Shown here: positions 21,224 through 36,200 of the stretch, in pieces | Position numbering within the stretch: position 1 is the first letter of the stretch | Layout of the letters: every line of letters starts with the position of its first letter | Assembly: GCA_023362775.1 (NCBI GenBank) | Contig: JALMGJ010000002.1 | Span: 55,522,914-55,586,913, forward strand | Direction of reading: 5' to 3' | Length of the DNA stretch: 64,000 nt | Source of the DNA: Charina bottae | Lineage: Eukaryota > Chordata > Lepidosauria > Squamata > Charinaidae | Made by a program: the position numbers and the translations under genes | Notes under the pieces: model-generated | Told to the model about the DNA's origin: nothing | What the model saw: the letters and a program-made list of their open reading frames with translations, nothing else | Databases searched by the model: none

Positions 21224-24200
21224 GTGGCGGCTGTGGGTGAATTGGGGAGAGGTGGGGGGTTACCCCGAGGTCACGGGGAAGGGGGAGAGACGAGCCCCCG
21301 ACCTTGGGAGTCGGAAGAGGAGGCCTGGCCCTAACCTGGCTTGGAAAGGAAATGCATTCTCTTGGAGAGGGGGAGAGAAGCGGTTCGAGGGATCCCACTC
21401 CGGTTCCCGCCAGAGTCTGGGTTGCTCTCCTTCTGGGGCCCTACGTTGTGCTTCCCAAAATGTGTGGTGAGGATGGCAGTACGGGGGCCATCGCCACCCC
21501 AGCTATTTCTCTTATGATTCTCTCGCTTTCCCTTAAAAGGGCCTTTGAAGTTCCTTCTCCAAGATTACTTGTACTTTTCCCGTGTTTGATATTCTGGGTT
21601 TCCTTCTAATTCCCATTCCCTTCTGTCCCACTTCCTGCTACTTATTTCCTTCCCTACCCTGACACACACACCCCGAAATTACCAGAGAGGATGGGTTATC
21701 TTTCACATTGGTGTCAACTTGAGGCAAGTATCTAAAAATTAGCTTCCAAATTCATTTTGGGTGTCTTCTGAAGTTTGTAAGGTCCTTAAATGATGTGTGC
21801 GTGTGAAAAAGAGTTGCTATTTAGACTACGGGGTGGGAGGTGGAGGTGAGACAATATTTAATTTACAAGGTATGCTGTTACATCCCCCCCCCTTCTGTTT
21901 CTCCTTTCGTTTCTACAGACTTTGAGAAGAGGGGAAAGAAGGAAGTCTGTCCAATATTGGATCAGTTTCTTTGTCATGTCGCCAAGACTGGAGAGACAAT
22001 GTAAGTGATTTTAATTTTACTGATAGTCTTGTCTGTGTTCTTGAATAAATCAGAAAGTTACTCTAAATTAAGAACCAAGAAATTAAGAGTTTCTTACATT
22101 TTACTGTTCAGATAACTTTGTTTCAGATTTAATAGTTGCTGTACTTAATAGTTTGTTTACGAAAGTTGCTGTACTTAATAGCATGGATCTTTCAAGAGTT
22201 GCTTTCATTTTTTATCTGATTTAAAACAGTAAACGTGATGCTTTTTTCCTGCATTTCAAATAATTTTGGTCCCTTTTAAGTAACATTTTAAAAAAAAGCT
22301 TTACGTGGCAATCAGTTTTCAGAGTTGAGAGTTAACTCAAAGTTCAGATGTTGAGTCAGGCTATTGCTACATTTTGTAGCTGCTTGTGTGAAAATGTACA
22401 CTGATGTTATATTGGACAAAGATTGGATTTTGATTCACTAGTATAAAATGCTAATTTTCTTACATAACAGTAATTGTACAGTTCTATAGCAGAGAAGTTT
22501 TATGGAAATTCTGGTTTGATAGCTTTATATAAGTATGTTTACATTTGAAGTCCAAAGTTTGAGTTGATAGCCTCTTAAAAGCCCATTTTGACCTTCCAGC
22601 CCTCACCGAATCACACATTTTTAATGTTCCTTTATTATGATATCCCACACCCTGGCAGTGGCTGATTTTTTTAATGGATTCTGTTGAATCTTCCAAAGAG
22701 GTTATAACATACTATGCCATGATTTACATCTTTTTAACTTGGTGCCATGCTTGCCACATCAGTTTCAAGAACTTGTGAGTGAAACTTTGGGTGGCTCCCA
22801 TTTTATAGTATATGGGTAATGAAGAATGATAGAGAACTGAAAAAAATAGCTTCAGTTTGGCTTCATTGGCTGTAGTCTGGGGTGAGGACAGGAGCTAGTC
22901 TGGCTCTTGAAACCACCTGTGTTTATGAAAAAAAATTGAAATTCTGTTCATACAATTTGTGTCTGACATTGCGTATATGTGCTTTGATTATTTGAAAGTG
23001 AGATGCAGTGGGGAATGGGTAGTTTATTTCAGTTTCTCATACTAAGGTTTAATAGGAAATGGAGAGTGATGTGCCAAATACTTCATGGAAAATAGGAGTA
23101 TAGATTTGAACTGACGAGATAAGAGATGACACAAATAGGAACATAGTGCATATAAGAGCAGAAGAATAAGACAACATAGCTATGACAGATTTTGAAGATA
23201 AAGTTAGGAAGTGTATGCTAGATCCAGGAACAAACAGAAAGCAAGTGTACGGATTTGTTGAACAGTTCAGAATAATAAAGGAGATGTGATTCTGTGGGTA
23301 TATCTAAATCAGGTTTACTATCTGAACTGTTAGTGGATTTCCAGGGTTTCTTGGCGATCACTCGTAGCCGAGTAAGATTGTCTTCCAGGGGTAAAATCCA
23401 GTTAGTGGATTTCCAGGGTTTACAGTAGTGTATTAATGTAATAATGTTGTGCCCAATGAATCTGGGACCTTTAGCTTGCAAAATTTGTTATAAAGTGACC
23501 TTTTCCAAGAATTGAAGCAATCAAACTGCAATTATTAAACATAGCTGGATTTTACTTGTCTTAATTCTTTGAAATAATCTCTAGTACTTCTCTGACTTTC
23601 CTATTGATTCCTTATTTACTAGGGAGTGGAAAGATTTCCAGTGTGTATAAATAGTGCTCATATTCTTGTTCCTAACTTGTCATAGTGAAGGAGAGTAATG
23701 CTAATATAATTGTTTTAGCAAGGATTTCTTTTTATTTCAGTGAATGTTGTTCTTCCATAGTATCTCTCTATCTTACAAGGAAAAATAAATATTCTTTGCT
23801 TTCTGACACTATTTTTTTTTTAAAAAAATGTTCTGACATGTTACTATTCTTTCAATCAAAATGTTCCACTTGCTAATAAAAAAAGTGCTTGTGATTTTTC
23901 CTTCTGTATACTAAATCTAAACTGTAGTATGTAGTTGGCTTATAATTACTGTTTACTGGCTGTGTCAGCCTAAATGTGAAGTTTTTTGTTCTTGTCAACC
24001 TTGCAAGGTGGAATTTGAAAATGTAGGGCCCATGGTCAAGTTAATCCAATATCTGAAATAGGTTTTGTTGATATGATATATTGTAATAAGTTATATATTG
24101 CTGTTCTGTAACTTGATTGCTTAGATTATATATGTCTTAATGAGAAATATTCTTGGGTTTGTTTGTCTTAGGACTTATAATGATACCCAGCTATTTTGGC

Positions 24201-27200
24201 TTTTGAAAATGCATATCTAGTATCTTAATTTTTTTTTAATCTATAGACTTTGTTTTAGATAAAATTTTAGGAATTTATTTTCAGAATTACTGCAAATATC
24301 TAAATAAACAAATATTAAAAATAAGCAACATTTTTATAAAAAAATGTTTATATATGTGTCTGTGTGTATGTGAGTGTGTTTTATGAGAATTAAGTGTCTC
24401 CAAAAAAGATGTTAATCTTGTATTTGAAAAAGTACATAGGAATATACTGGACAGGGGAAAAATATTTTGAGTGCTTTGAGTGCTTAAGAGATATATATTA
24501 ACAATAAATAATATATTTTAACAATAAAAAGTGATATTTTATAATTGTTAGGAATATAGATTATAGAAATTAGCAATGATTCTTTGTTACAGTAAGTTGA
24601 ACTAACTGTTCAGAAGTGGCTTTCTGCCCTTAATCTTTTCTTAGAATGATTTTTTAAATATATGTTCAGTTTTTTTAAAAAAAGATAGTGTGCATTCTCT
24701 TTGTATATAGTTCTGATAGCCTGCACTATTAAGTCTGGACTTCTAAAATTACTTGGAGACAGCTACTAAAAGTAGAAAAGAACTGCTTACAGTTGTATTT
24801 TTATTTTGTCTGACTGAGGTATTTATTCCTTGATTTAAAGGCATGGTTTCTTTGTGCATTTGTATTTTAGATTACATAATTCAATAAATATGCTTTAGCT
24901 AAAGCAGTGACCTCTGTTTTGCAAGTATAGCCAAGCCACATAAGGGTTCTTCAGCTGCACTATTACAAGCATTTTTACTATTTTCAGAAAGTATAATGTG
25001 TAGATTATAAGTGATTTTTGTATAGTTTCAGTGCCTGTGGCATGCAAGTGATCTTGTATTGTGCAGTAGTGGAAAGGAATTGTCCGTTGAGTTTTTAGAG
25101 GTAGGTTTTAAAATTCCTAATTCTTTTGGTTTCTGTGGCTACAGTTACGAGATAACATTTGTGAATCCTCTAGAACTATCTAATTCTGCAATACATTACC
25201 ATATAATCCAAGCCCTTTTAATATATAAAAGGGTTATAGTTATACATAAGACAGTTACTGTGTCATACCTTTATTGTGCACACTGAGTCAACATTCACTG
25301 TCTTGTTAAGAAAAATATGTGAATCTCTAGGATAATCAGCTTCCATAAGGGGATAAGTTGACTCAGATGTTCCAGTCAATGAGATTATAATAATTGAGAC
25401 CTTTGCCTTAAAAATATAATAATAACCACACATGTAGGTTGCCACCATTGGAATCTGCTCTTCAAGATACAAGTTTGGAGAAGAGAATAATTCCCTAATC
25501 CAGAGCTTTCCAAACTGTGTGTCGCGACACAAAAGTGTGTCGCCACACACAGTCTGGTGTGTCGCCACACAACCCGGAAGCGCTGATCATCATCAGCGCT
25601 TCCGGGTTTTCCCGCAGCGACACACCAACGGCGGTGCGCAAAAACCCGAAAGCGGCAGCAGCGCTTCCTGGTTTTTGCGCGCTGCCACAATGGCAGCACT
25701 TCCGGGTTTTCCCGCGGCAGCACACCAACAGTGGTTGGTGTGTCGCCGCGGGAAAACTTTGGAAAGCCCTGCCCTAATCAGAAGAGATCTCTGTGGACCT
25801 CTGATAAAGGTTATTGATGCTCATGAGCCTGGAAAGGGCTACAAAACCATTGCCAAGACTTTGGCCCCAGTCTGTAGTTGAGCAAATAATGTACTAATGA
25901 AGAAAATCCAATACCATTCTTACTCTTCCCATGAGTGATTATCCAACAAAAATCACCCCAAGATTAAGGCATATAATAATCTGAGAAGTTGCAAAGGATA
26001 TAGAGACCACTATTGCAGTGATCATGAATTCCACATAATAAAAACACCAAACAAGCTGTTTCAGAATATGGAAGATTATTTGAAATTATACTATCAAGCA
26101 GAACAATTAGGGCATATCATTCCATTTGTCTGGAAAGCTCAATGAAACAATGGACTCAAATTGAAAATATTCAGTATTTGGAAAAACACCTAAGCTCTAT
26201 CTTCTTCCTACCAAAAGACATTTGTAAAGTGAATACATTTGCAAATTTACAAAAGTCATGATCCAGCTGTGTAGGAAAAAATACTCAGCACTTATAATGG
26301 GTATTTCTCTGCTAACTCCTCAGGTGATATACCCAAGTTTTTATAATCAAGGTAGGACCCTTGAACCTATGGGAAGAGACGGTTTATATAGAATAAGAGA
26401 TTTTTATAAAAATACATAACTTAGTAAGGAGGAAGTGGAGCAAAGATTGGGGTATATAAAGTGCTGTGGCTAGTTTTTGTTGTTCAGTCGTTAAGTCGTG
26501 TCCGACTCTTCGTGACCCCATGGACCATAGCACGCCAGGCCTTCCTGTCCTCCACTGTCTCCCGGAGTTTACTCAAATTCATGTTCATTACATCGGTGAT
26601 GATATCTAACCATCTCATCCTCTGCCGTCCCCTTCTCCTTTTGATTTCAGTCTTTCCCAGCATCAGGATCTTTTCCAGTGAGTCCTCTCTTCGCATTAGG
26701 TGGCCAAAGTATTTGGTCTCCAGTAAATTAATTTCTTTGAATTAATCAGGTGATAAACCGTCTGCTGTCCAATTTTGAGAAGCTAATTATCACATATTTT
26801 GCACAACCTAAAGGAACAATGTCAAAACATTACTCAGTTTTGTTGGAAATAAATATAAGTAACCCTAAAACAAGTTTGGAAGTCAAATTTAGCCAAGAAG
26901 TTGGATGATGCAGTATAGCAATCCTTGTGAGATCTGAGGAATTCTAATTTGCTTTAGTGGAAAAATTGTATTTTAAGATTTTACTTTGTTGGCATTTAAT
27001 ACCCATAAGAATCTCACATATATTATACAAATATTCTGTGAGGTACTGGAGGGATTGTAATAAAAAAGAAACATTATTTCATCTATGGTGGAAATATATT
27101 CAAGTTTTAAAATTTTGGAGGGAGGTCTGTAATGAAATGATAGCAATAAACAAACAAACGGATTGAATTCTCACCAGGTTTTGGCATATCATATATTTTA

Positions 27201-30200
27201 AGGAAGGAATAAAAGTTATGCAGCAAGGAAGCGACAACGAATAAACCAAAAAAAAATTAGCAACAAAATTTATTATTGCCCATCAGTGGAAATATCTGGA
27301 TGATCTCTTGTTTGAAAAATAGTTTGATAAGATTTGGTCAATAGCCCCACTTCAGAAGTTCTTGGTTTTGCTTCAAAAAATAAAGAAGGAAATCATTATT
27401 TTACTGACAGTATAACTATTTTATAAGATATAAAATGCATATCCTTCAGGATGTATGGGAAAATTAAAGGGCTTGTTACAGGACTGTTTAATGTAGAGTT
27501 GGTTTAATTGTTCGACAAAGACATGACATAATAAACTGTTTTGTGTGGTGTTTGTTTAATCAGAATCTCTTATCAATAAACAGGATTTATAAGAAACTCA
27601 GATCACATTGTAAGTCATAGTACTTGCAGGGTTCACAAAATTTGTCTCATTGGTATATATAGTAAAGTGACAAAGTGTTCCTGGATTGTGAACCACTTTA
27701 TGCTGCTGCTACGTGGATGGATTGCATGTCACTTTACATAAAAACAAAATATTTTCAAGAACTTCATGAAGTAGGAGTTAGGGATAAAGCTAAATTACTA
27801 CCTTTCTCTCTAAAAACTAGCTTTTTGTGTAGAGGGGCTCTGGGAAAGCACTATGTCTATAGAAAATTTCACATATAATCTAAAATAAAATAGGCGTTAA
27901 ACTGCAATTTTATAGAACTAGACATTTGTGCAGGAACTTTTTGGCTCAAGAGACATAATTATCTGTTAATTTGAACAGGCATGTGGAATATGTTGTGGAA
28001 TTTTTAGTTGATGAATCAGTAAGCATTCACAGTAGGTGCCTTAAAAACCTGGAATCCATTTATTTGTTTCCAAGGTTAAACAGTTGGGAGATATGATTGC
28101 TTTTATTGTTTATCACCCTGAGAACCTCTACAGTAGGCTGACTAATAATTTATGTTGAAAAATTATTCTGATTTGTTTTCTAAATTGTTCTTTTTCATTC
28201 AGGTTCTCAGAGCAGAGTTTGAGAGTTATTCATATAGGCAATTATTGTCTTATATAAAAGGTTTATGAATTTAATATTTCAACAGTATTGCTAATGTACT
28301 GTAATGTACTAACATAATGCATTGTTTTTAGGACAGTTCTGAACATATTCAGACAAGTTTCAGAAAGGACATTTATTTATTTGACAATATATTATAATAA
28401 AATATCAATTCATAATAAATTCCAAGAACTATATTGGAAAAGGAATATTATTTGGAAAAAAGTATGTAAATTGCTTTCCTTTCTATTTTCTTAAAATGGT
28501 TAAAAGCAATTTCTTAGGATAAGCAGTGTTTTTTTTAATAAACGATTGTGGGCTCAGTTTATACATCACACTCAACTAAAACAAAGCAAACAACATGATG
28601 GTATATTGGGTTTTTGAAGCCAGACATAGTATGATACAATAGCTAGAGCAGAGGTGGCAGGTTGCAACCCTAGGGCTGTACTAAAATCACTTTTGCAACT
28701 CCTGGACCTCTTCTGGTCAAAATTCAGTAGCATAGTTTCCTGTAATCTCAGATGAGATACATGAAAACTGGTAAATTCCTAAAGAAGGCTTAACATAGTT
28801 TAAAAAATAAAGATCATTCCCCTCTAAAAAGTGGTTAAAATTCCCACTCTGTCACAAAGTTCAGTGATACTCTGGCTGAAAGGTAAATACAACCAATATA
28901 ATCATCTTAGATTGGTGCACACAGACAAGATTGAGTGGCTTAGGTGGCTGTAATGAAATGGGGCCACAAGCGACGCTGATTATTTGGTTGAGTTCTGCTG
29001 TGCATTAAGCAGATATATATGAAATCATCTAACCTGCACGAGAAACTAGTTCATTCACATAATATCACTGTTTGTTCCTCTTGAATTGAAAGAAAATAGG
29101 TATAACAGAATTAATAATAATAAACACATTAATAGCCATCCAATTATTTTATCCAATTATTTATCATTCTTTGCTGCCCTTCTTTTTCTATAGATTTTTT
29201 AAATTTTTGTTTCAGTAGTCAGCACTTGTATCTCCATCTTGATTTCTACTTCCAAAATAGCAGTGATGTCTTTTTGATAATACATTTAGTGATTTCATTT
29301 TCAGAACTGAAATTCCCATTAATGAAATTTGGCATTATATGTATTATAAATACATAATTATCATCCAACTATCTAAGCTAATTAGCATTCAGCATTCTGA
29401 AGGTTACTTTAACCAGTTTCGGGGTGGGGGAGTCTTTCCCTATTGATTTATTCCACTTAATTCAGACCAAGAGGAAAAATGTATTGATGCATTGTGTCCT
29501 AGAAATGTGGATGCTGTAATTGCAAGGTTGGTTCTTCCCAGTTAACTCAGATTTAATAGAGATGCGTGTACTGTATAGAACACTTGGTTTTTGGCAAGTG
29601 TCGTGTGTAGATGCAGAAATAACACGCCGAGGCCAGGAATCTAGTCTCTAGTGTTTATTGCATACCTACAAGCAAAATCCTGCTAAACTAACAGTGCCTG
29701 AAGATTCCCCAGAATATCAGTTCACCCTAGGGCGGAGCTTTCTTCTGACGTTTGGGAAAATAGGGTAGGCTCTCTGAGCTACGTGCTCGCTGCTTATCTA
29801 CAGTCCAGCCTTCTTCTCTGCTCTGTAGAGTCTCCCTGACACCCCCCCCTTCTCCTTCCAAAAACTCCATAGCAACCCCCTCCCCTCCTTTGTCCTTGGT
29901 GTCAGGCACGATCCCGTGTGAAAATGTGTCCATCTCCTCCTCCTCCTCCTCCTCCTGGGAGCTGGGCAGGGAAGGGAGGTCATCCACGAAAGGAATGTCA
30001 GGGGAGGGCTCGTGTGTCTCTGTTTGATCTGATAGTCCGGGTGCAGCTGGCCTCTCCTGAAAAACAGCTAAATCGTTAGAAAGGTTCTCCCTCCCCCCTC
30101 CTGGGAACTGTAAACCAGAGGTGGAGGGATGCGAATCCTCCTCCTCCCTCCTCGCTGGCTGTGGCGGAGGGAGCAGGAATGGTTGCTGGCAACTTACGAA

Positions 30201-33200
30201 ACTCTCAGGCTGGCCGGACTCCTCGTCTTCCTCTGGTGGCTGTAGCTCTGGGAGTCGCGCTGGCCGTGGCTTGTGAGGGAAAATCTGATGAAACCTATGC
30301 ACTAGCAAGGGTGCGTGAACGTCTTTGGCATTTTCCCAGGAGCGCTCTGTCTGAGAATACCCCTTCCAGTGTATTAAATACTGAATTCCCCTGCCCCTCC
30401 TTCTGGAGTCCAAAATCTCTTGCACTTCGTACTCCGGTTCCCCTTGGACAAGTACCGGAGGTGGGGGGGTGGTATGCGACCGCAAGGCACTTGGAGGGGA
30501 ATCTTTGACTAACAAGGACTTGTGAAACACCGGGTGAATCCTCATGGAGTGTGGAAGCTGCAAACGATAAGCCACAGGGTTTATGTGCTGTAGCACATGA
30601 AAAGGGCCAAGAAACTTAGAGTCCAGCTTCTTGCAAGGTCTGTTAGTGGGTAGAAACTTTGTAGAGAGCCAGACTTTGTCTCCTGGTGATATGGGGGGTC
30701 CTTCCTGTCTGTGTTCATCTGCGTTCCGTTTATAGGCTGCCTTTGCCAGCTCCAGCTGCTCTGCTAACAGCTGATGGGCTACCTGTTTTTCTGCCAGGAA
30801 ATCCGTGGCTGCAGGCACAGCTGTTTGTTGTGAGGAAAGGGGCAACACTCTCGGGTTTGTGCCATAGAGAGCCTGGAAAGGGGACATCTTGGTTGAGGAA
30901 TGTACTGCATTGTTGTAAGCGAACTCTGCCATGGGGAGAAGTTCTGGCCAATTGTCCTGTCGGTAGTTAATGTAACATCTGAGATATTGCTGCAATAACT
31001 GGTTAGTTTTCTCTGCTTCGCCATTACTGCAAGGATGATTCGCAGAAGACAAGTGTATTTTAACCCCCAACGTCTGAAAAAGCGCCCCCCAGAACCTGGA
31101 TGTAAATTGCGAACCGCTATCTGAGATCAAGTGGTTAACCATACCTCTATATCAGAAGACATTGTCCAAAAAGAGCTGTGCTGTAGTTTGTGCTGTTGGT
31201 AGGCCCTTACAGGGGATAAAATGCGCTATTTTTGTAAAGCAATCTACCACCACCAGGATGGAAGTGAAACCCTGTGCCTGTGGCAAGTCAGTGATAAAAT
31301 CCATGGAGACAGTGTCCCAAGGTTGCGGGGGTGTGGGTAGGGGTTGTAAAAGGCCTGCTGGTTTCCCTGGAACAGTTTTAGCGCGTCTACATACGTGGCA
31401 AGAGGCCACGTAAGTCTTAATGTGTGCTGCCAAATTGGGCCACCAGAAATCTCTGAGTGTTCTGTGCAGCGTTTTGAACACACACACCCCGTGTCCTGCC
31501 GTTGGGCTATCATGACAAAGCTGTAGGACTTCTTCTCTCAGGGTCTTGGGAACATAAAGCCGCCCACTATGCCAAAGGGTCCCTGCCTCCGCTGTGAACG
31601 GGGACGGTGCTCCGCTCTGGGCCCCCTCTAGGTCCTCCAGCCTAGCCCGTGCGTAGGGGTCTTGTTGCTGCTGAGCCTTGATTCTTACAAGGAGGTTGTC
31701 TGCTAGTCTGACTGCTGCCAAGGTCTCTCTTTGGTCCCCTTCGGGAGGTTTCTCAAAGTTTTGAGGTTGCAAGATCGTGGCTTGGGTGGCTTGGTCAGGT
31801 TCTGCCTTTTCCTGCGGCTGCCTATACAATGCGTCAGCCAGCTTGTTTTGTTTGCCTGGCAAATACGAGATGACGAAATTGAAGCATGAAAAAAATTGAC
31901 TCCATCTGACCTGACGGGGGGTGAGGGATGCGGAGCTCTGCAAAAGCGCTAAGTTTTTATGGTCTGTGCCACTGGTGCTGGCTGCTGGGCTCCTGGAGCT
32001 GGTTGTTGCATCTGCTGAAGCATCGCCGCCTGTAAGTTATTAATCTGGTCGTCGACCTGCTGCTGATGTTGTGTCAAGGCTGCTGCTAGCTGGATTATGG
32101 CCTGCTGCAACTCCTGTGTCTGAGAAGCCATTCTCCTGGTTAATGTGTTCCTCCCTCTTTTGATGGGAGTTGAGGTTTAGCAGGATTGATGTCGTGTGTA
32201 GATGCAGAAATAACACGCCGAGGCCAGGAATCTAGTCTCTAGTGTTTATTGCATACCTACAAGCAAAATCCTGCTAAACTAACAGTGCCTGAAGATTCCC
32301 CAGAATATCCGTTCACCCTAGGGCGGAGCTTTCTTCTGACGTTTGGGAAAATAGGGTAGGCTCTCTGAGCTACGTGCTCGCTTCTTATCTACAGTCCAGC
32401 CTTCTTCTCTGCTCTGTAGAGTCTCCCTGACAGCAAGTACATTTAGTAACCAATCCTGCTTCTAATCAAATAAGCAATACCTCTTTAAACTGATTAATGT
32501 CATACATATTTTTTGTGAGCTAATTACATTGTTAATTGGATAGAGTTGCTTCTTCTATCACAGTGTTTCTTCTTTCCTGCTCCAGATGCCAGTTTTCAGG
32601 TGTAGTTTGGACCCAGAGAACTCTGGGATTTAATCACAGTTGAAAGAAGTAAGGCATTGAGGAAATAGGTTGTTTACTGATAGTGGCCATCACAGAATCC
32701 CCGCAGTGTCCCTGCAGTCACATGATTGTGATTTGGGCGCTTGGCAACCAGCTCGCAATTACGACAGTTGCAGTGTCCCGCAGTCATGTAAGTGATCACC
32801 ATTTGAACCTTCCCTGCCAGCTTCCCACAAGGAAAGTCAATGGGGAAGCCGGCAGAAGATCACAAGTTGCTCCCGCTTCTGCTGCTTTTTCTCCCACCTG
32901 CCTGTGGCACCAGCCCACCCGTGCTCTGTAGTTCCTGCCCACAACCCACCCGCGCACACTCCGTAGCACCCCCGCACACTCTGTGGCACCAGTAGCTCTT
33001 GCCCACCAGCCTGCTTGCCTGGGACTCCTGCCTTTTGCCACGTCGTAGTTACATGATCATCTCACTTAATGACCTGCGCGTTCCTGGGCTTAGCGATGGA
33101 AATTCCGGTCCCAATTGCCATCATAACATGAGAACTACCTTTAAGAATGAAATTAGATTTTTTTTAACATCTGAACTTGGGTGAGCATTCAAGAGGATGT

Positions 33201-36200
33201 CTAATTTCTTCATTCATATAAATGTCTCTCTTAATTCAGAATGATCCCTAAACTCAGATAATTTGTTGGATTAGCTTGTAAATTTGATTAAATAGTGCAA
33301 ATGTGTTAGAACAAGAAAATGTACAATTTCAAATGTATCCTATGTTTGCCCTGAAAATAGTTAAGGAAGTCATTAAGGAAGCTGCTGGTTTTGACCTTTA
33401 AAGCCCTACATGGCATGGGGTCAGGCTATTTGAAGGACCACCTCTCTCTGATTACATCTACCCATCCCACCAGATCCAGCAGAGGCATGCTGCAGGTCCC
33501 GTCAACTAGGGAGTTCATGTGGCGGAACCTAGCCGGCGGGCCTTTTCTGCTGTGGCCCCCGCTTTATGGAACATCCTTCCCCCCGAAGTGAGGCTGGTCT
33601 CATCCCTTTTAGCTTTCTGGAGGTCCCTGAAGACCTGGTTGTGTCAGTAGGCTTAGGGACCCCAGGGGACTGGTGAAATATTGAGGTGGCTCCTCGGTAA
33701 TTAACACCTCCTCTTCACCTAATCTCTTTTTTATTCTGTTTTTAGTTCTGTGCTTTTTAAAATTTTAAATTTTTTAATAATAATAATATTAATTTGTATA
33801 TTTTGTTTTTAACTTTGTTATATGCCACCCCGAATCACTTGATTGTGAGATGGGTGGCTATATAAATATGTTGAATAAATAAATAAATAAATAAATAAAT
33901 AAAAGTCTTTGTTGAGACACAATTCTTTCATTTAATGGATTTTTTTCTCCTGTCCCAAAGTTTTTTTTGGGGGGGGGTTGCATGTGCAAAGCTCTTACTA
34001 AAGTGAATGGGAAGCGTGTCTTTTCAGCTAGATTTGTTTATGATCAATCCTCTGAATGGGGCTGTTCACCCACTTAGCTTTATTAGAACATTAGGAGATT
34101 AAGATGGGATCATATATTTGATTTCATCAATCATATTGCAATCCTGAGTTAATTCCACTTCTGACAATACTTCTGACATTAAGTATTGACTATCTAGATA
34201 GGGAATTCTGATTAAACAGTTGCTTGCATGTTGAGGCATCAAGTAGTCTTCTGATTATGTGTAATACCATAGCATACAGTTGCACGTGAGTGAAGTTCCT
34301 ATTTAATTTTCCTCAAAGTGGTAGCAGAGATAACCCAGAACTCTGTCACAGTCAGGGTTGTTGTTCTGTGGCTGATACTACATACTTTTTGCTTATTCAT
34401 CATTAATAGTACTCATTGATAGTTTATCCATGAATCCATGAAACAATTAATGAATTACACATAACAAAAGTCTCTCCCATGGTGCTTATTGGGTTGTGTA
34501 AGGTTGATAGTATGTGATATCCTTTCTAGCTTTTTAAAAGTTGCAAACTATTGCTACACTGTCAAAAATACAAACTGAGACAGAGTTAGTGTGACTTTTC
34601 AAAATCTTTTCAGGGGCTCTAGTAGGGTAAATTGTATTCAGTTTAGGTTTCCTAGATGCAAGCTGTTCTGTGCTATCCACTGAACCATTCTTTCCTTGGG
34701 TTAATTTTAAGCATACTACTTGATAACAGTAAATAACTTCCTGTGAATGCAGTCTCATCTACTGAGAGGCAAGCCCTGTGAATTTAGTAAGACATTATTC
34801 CTAGGAAAATGGGTATGTACAGTAGTCTGAATTTTCTTTCCTGGCTAATCAGAATGTGAACATAAAAGATAAAACTAAATGGTGTATTTATCCTGCAATC
34901 TCCCACTGAGGAAGTTAAAATATTAATGCAAATGATTTCATTTTTTCCAAGATTGTGATTATGCAACTTTGTCTTATTCAAATTAGGCTGAAAAATACTG
35001 GTTGTATGAAAGTAGCACTTCCTGTGATACGTGAATATCTAATTAATTGAGGGAAGTTTTCATTGTGGTGATTTATAAGGGGAGGGAAAGGTAAATAAGG
35101 AATTATTTTTTTAAAATTGTGCAATTAACATTGAGAAACCAACTGACAACTTGGCAGAAGAGGCTACATCCACATCAATGTATTGTCGAAGGCTTTCACG
35201 GCCGGAGTTCAATGGCTGTTGTGGGTCTTCCGGGCTGTGTGGCCGTGTTCTGGAAGTTGTGGTTCCTAACGTTTCGCCAGCATCTGTGGCCAGCATCTTC
35301 AGAGGGCAGGAGCACAGATAGAATAGACAGACAGATAGACAGAGATTTTGCTTCTATCTGTGCTCCTGCCCTCTGAAGATGCTGGCCACAGATGCTGGCG
35401 AAACGTTAGGAACCACAACTTCCAGAACACGGCCACACAGCCCGGAAGACCCACAACAGCTACATCCACATCCTTTCTTGTTGCTTCTATTCTTTAATCA
35501 CCTAAGAAACGGGGCACTGGTAGAGGTACTCTGCTCATTCTAAGAATACTGAACTTTAAAATTCTGTATGTCTGATATGTGGGGACTTGAAGATACCTTT
35601 GAAAAATAAATCTGCTATTCAATGAGTTTGTTCTCATATTAATAAAGCCCTCAGTTGCTGGAGAAAATTGTGTACTGTATTCTGTACATTCCTTTGAGAG
35701 GCTTGTTGCAGCATTGTTGTGGTGAAGCCATGGTAACACAAAGAATAAAAACGTCAGTAGGCAGAATCAAGTTACGAGTGAAAATGGCCTACAGGAAAAA
35801 TAGTTTTGCAGTCAAATTACTAAAACTGCTAGGATCTGTTGGAGTTCATACAGATGGTGACATCTACTAATACTTTTTTGTTAACTTTTCATTCTGTGTG
35901 AATTTGCCACTGTGACTTTAACATGAACACATATGTTGAGACCAGTTGTTATTTTTGATGTCTGCCTTATATGCTTTCTACCAATTATTGGTGTTTTTTC
36001 CTTGTAGTTTAGTTCTACTGTATAAGCTTTTTTGAATATTAGGTGCACACATATGCACACATTCATAGAGTGCAGCATCATTTGTTGTGGTGCTGAATTT
36101 ATCACACACAGCATCATTTCAAATGTTTGCAGGTGAAATAGATACAAAGGTTGCCAGTATATTAACCAAACATGAATGTCACATACTAAGAGATATAACC

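Larger units (their letters stand above)
29599..32432 (-). mobile_element. Ty3/gypsy chromodomain LTR retrotransposon, internally deleted
   Basis: A 5-bp target duplication, gcaag, lies at 29594-29598 and 32433-32437. Two 243-bp LTRs (29599-29841 and 32190-32432) start TG and end CA on both strands. A polypurine tract (minus-strand ggaaggagaaggggggg) abuts the 3' LTR at 29842-29858. Between the LTRs only a gag start, part of RNase H, and integrase with a chromodomain remain; protease and most of the RT are gone. It lies antisense in intron 2 of PPP4R2. Confidence 0.93.

Noticed and set aside
20631..21398. Minus-strand 255-codon ORF over the PPP4R2 promoter
   Set aside because: Low-complexity Ser/Arg/Gly-rich translation of a CpG island and pyrimidine tracts, antisense to exon 1, with no domain.
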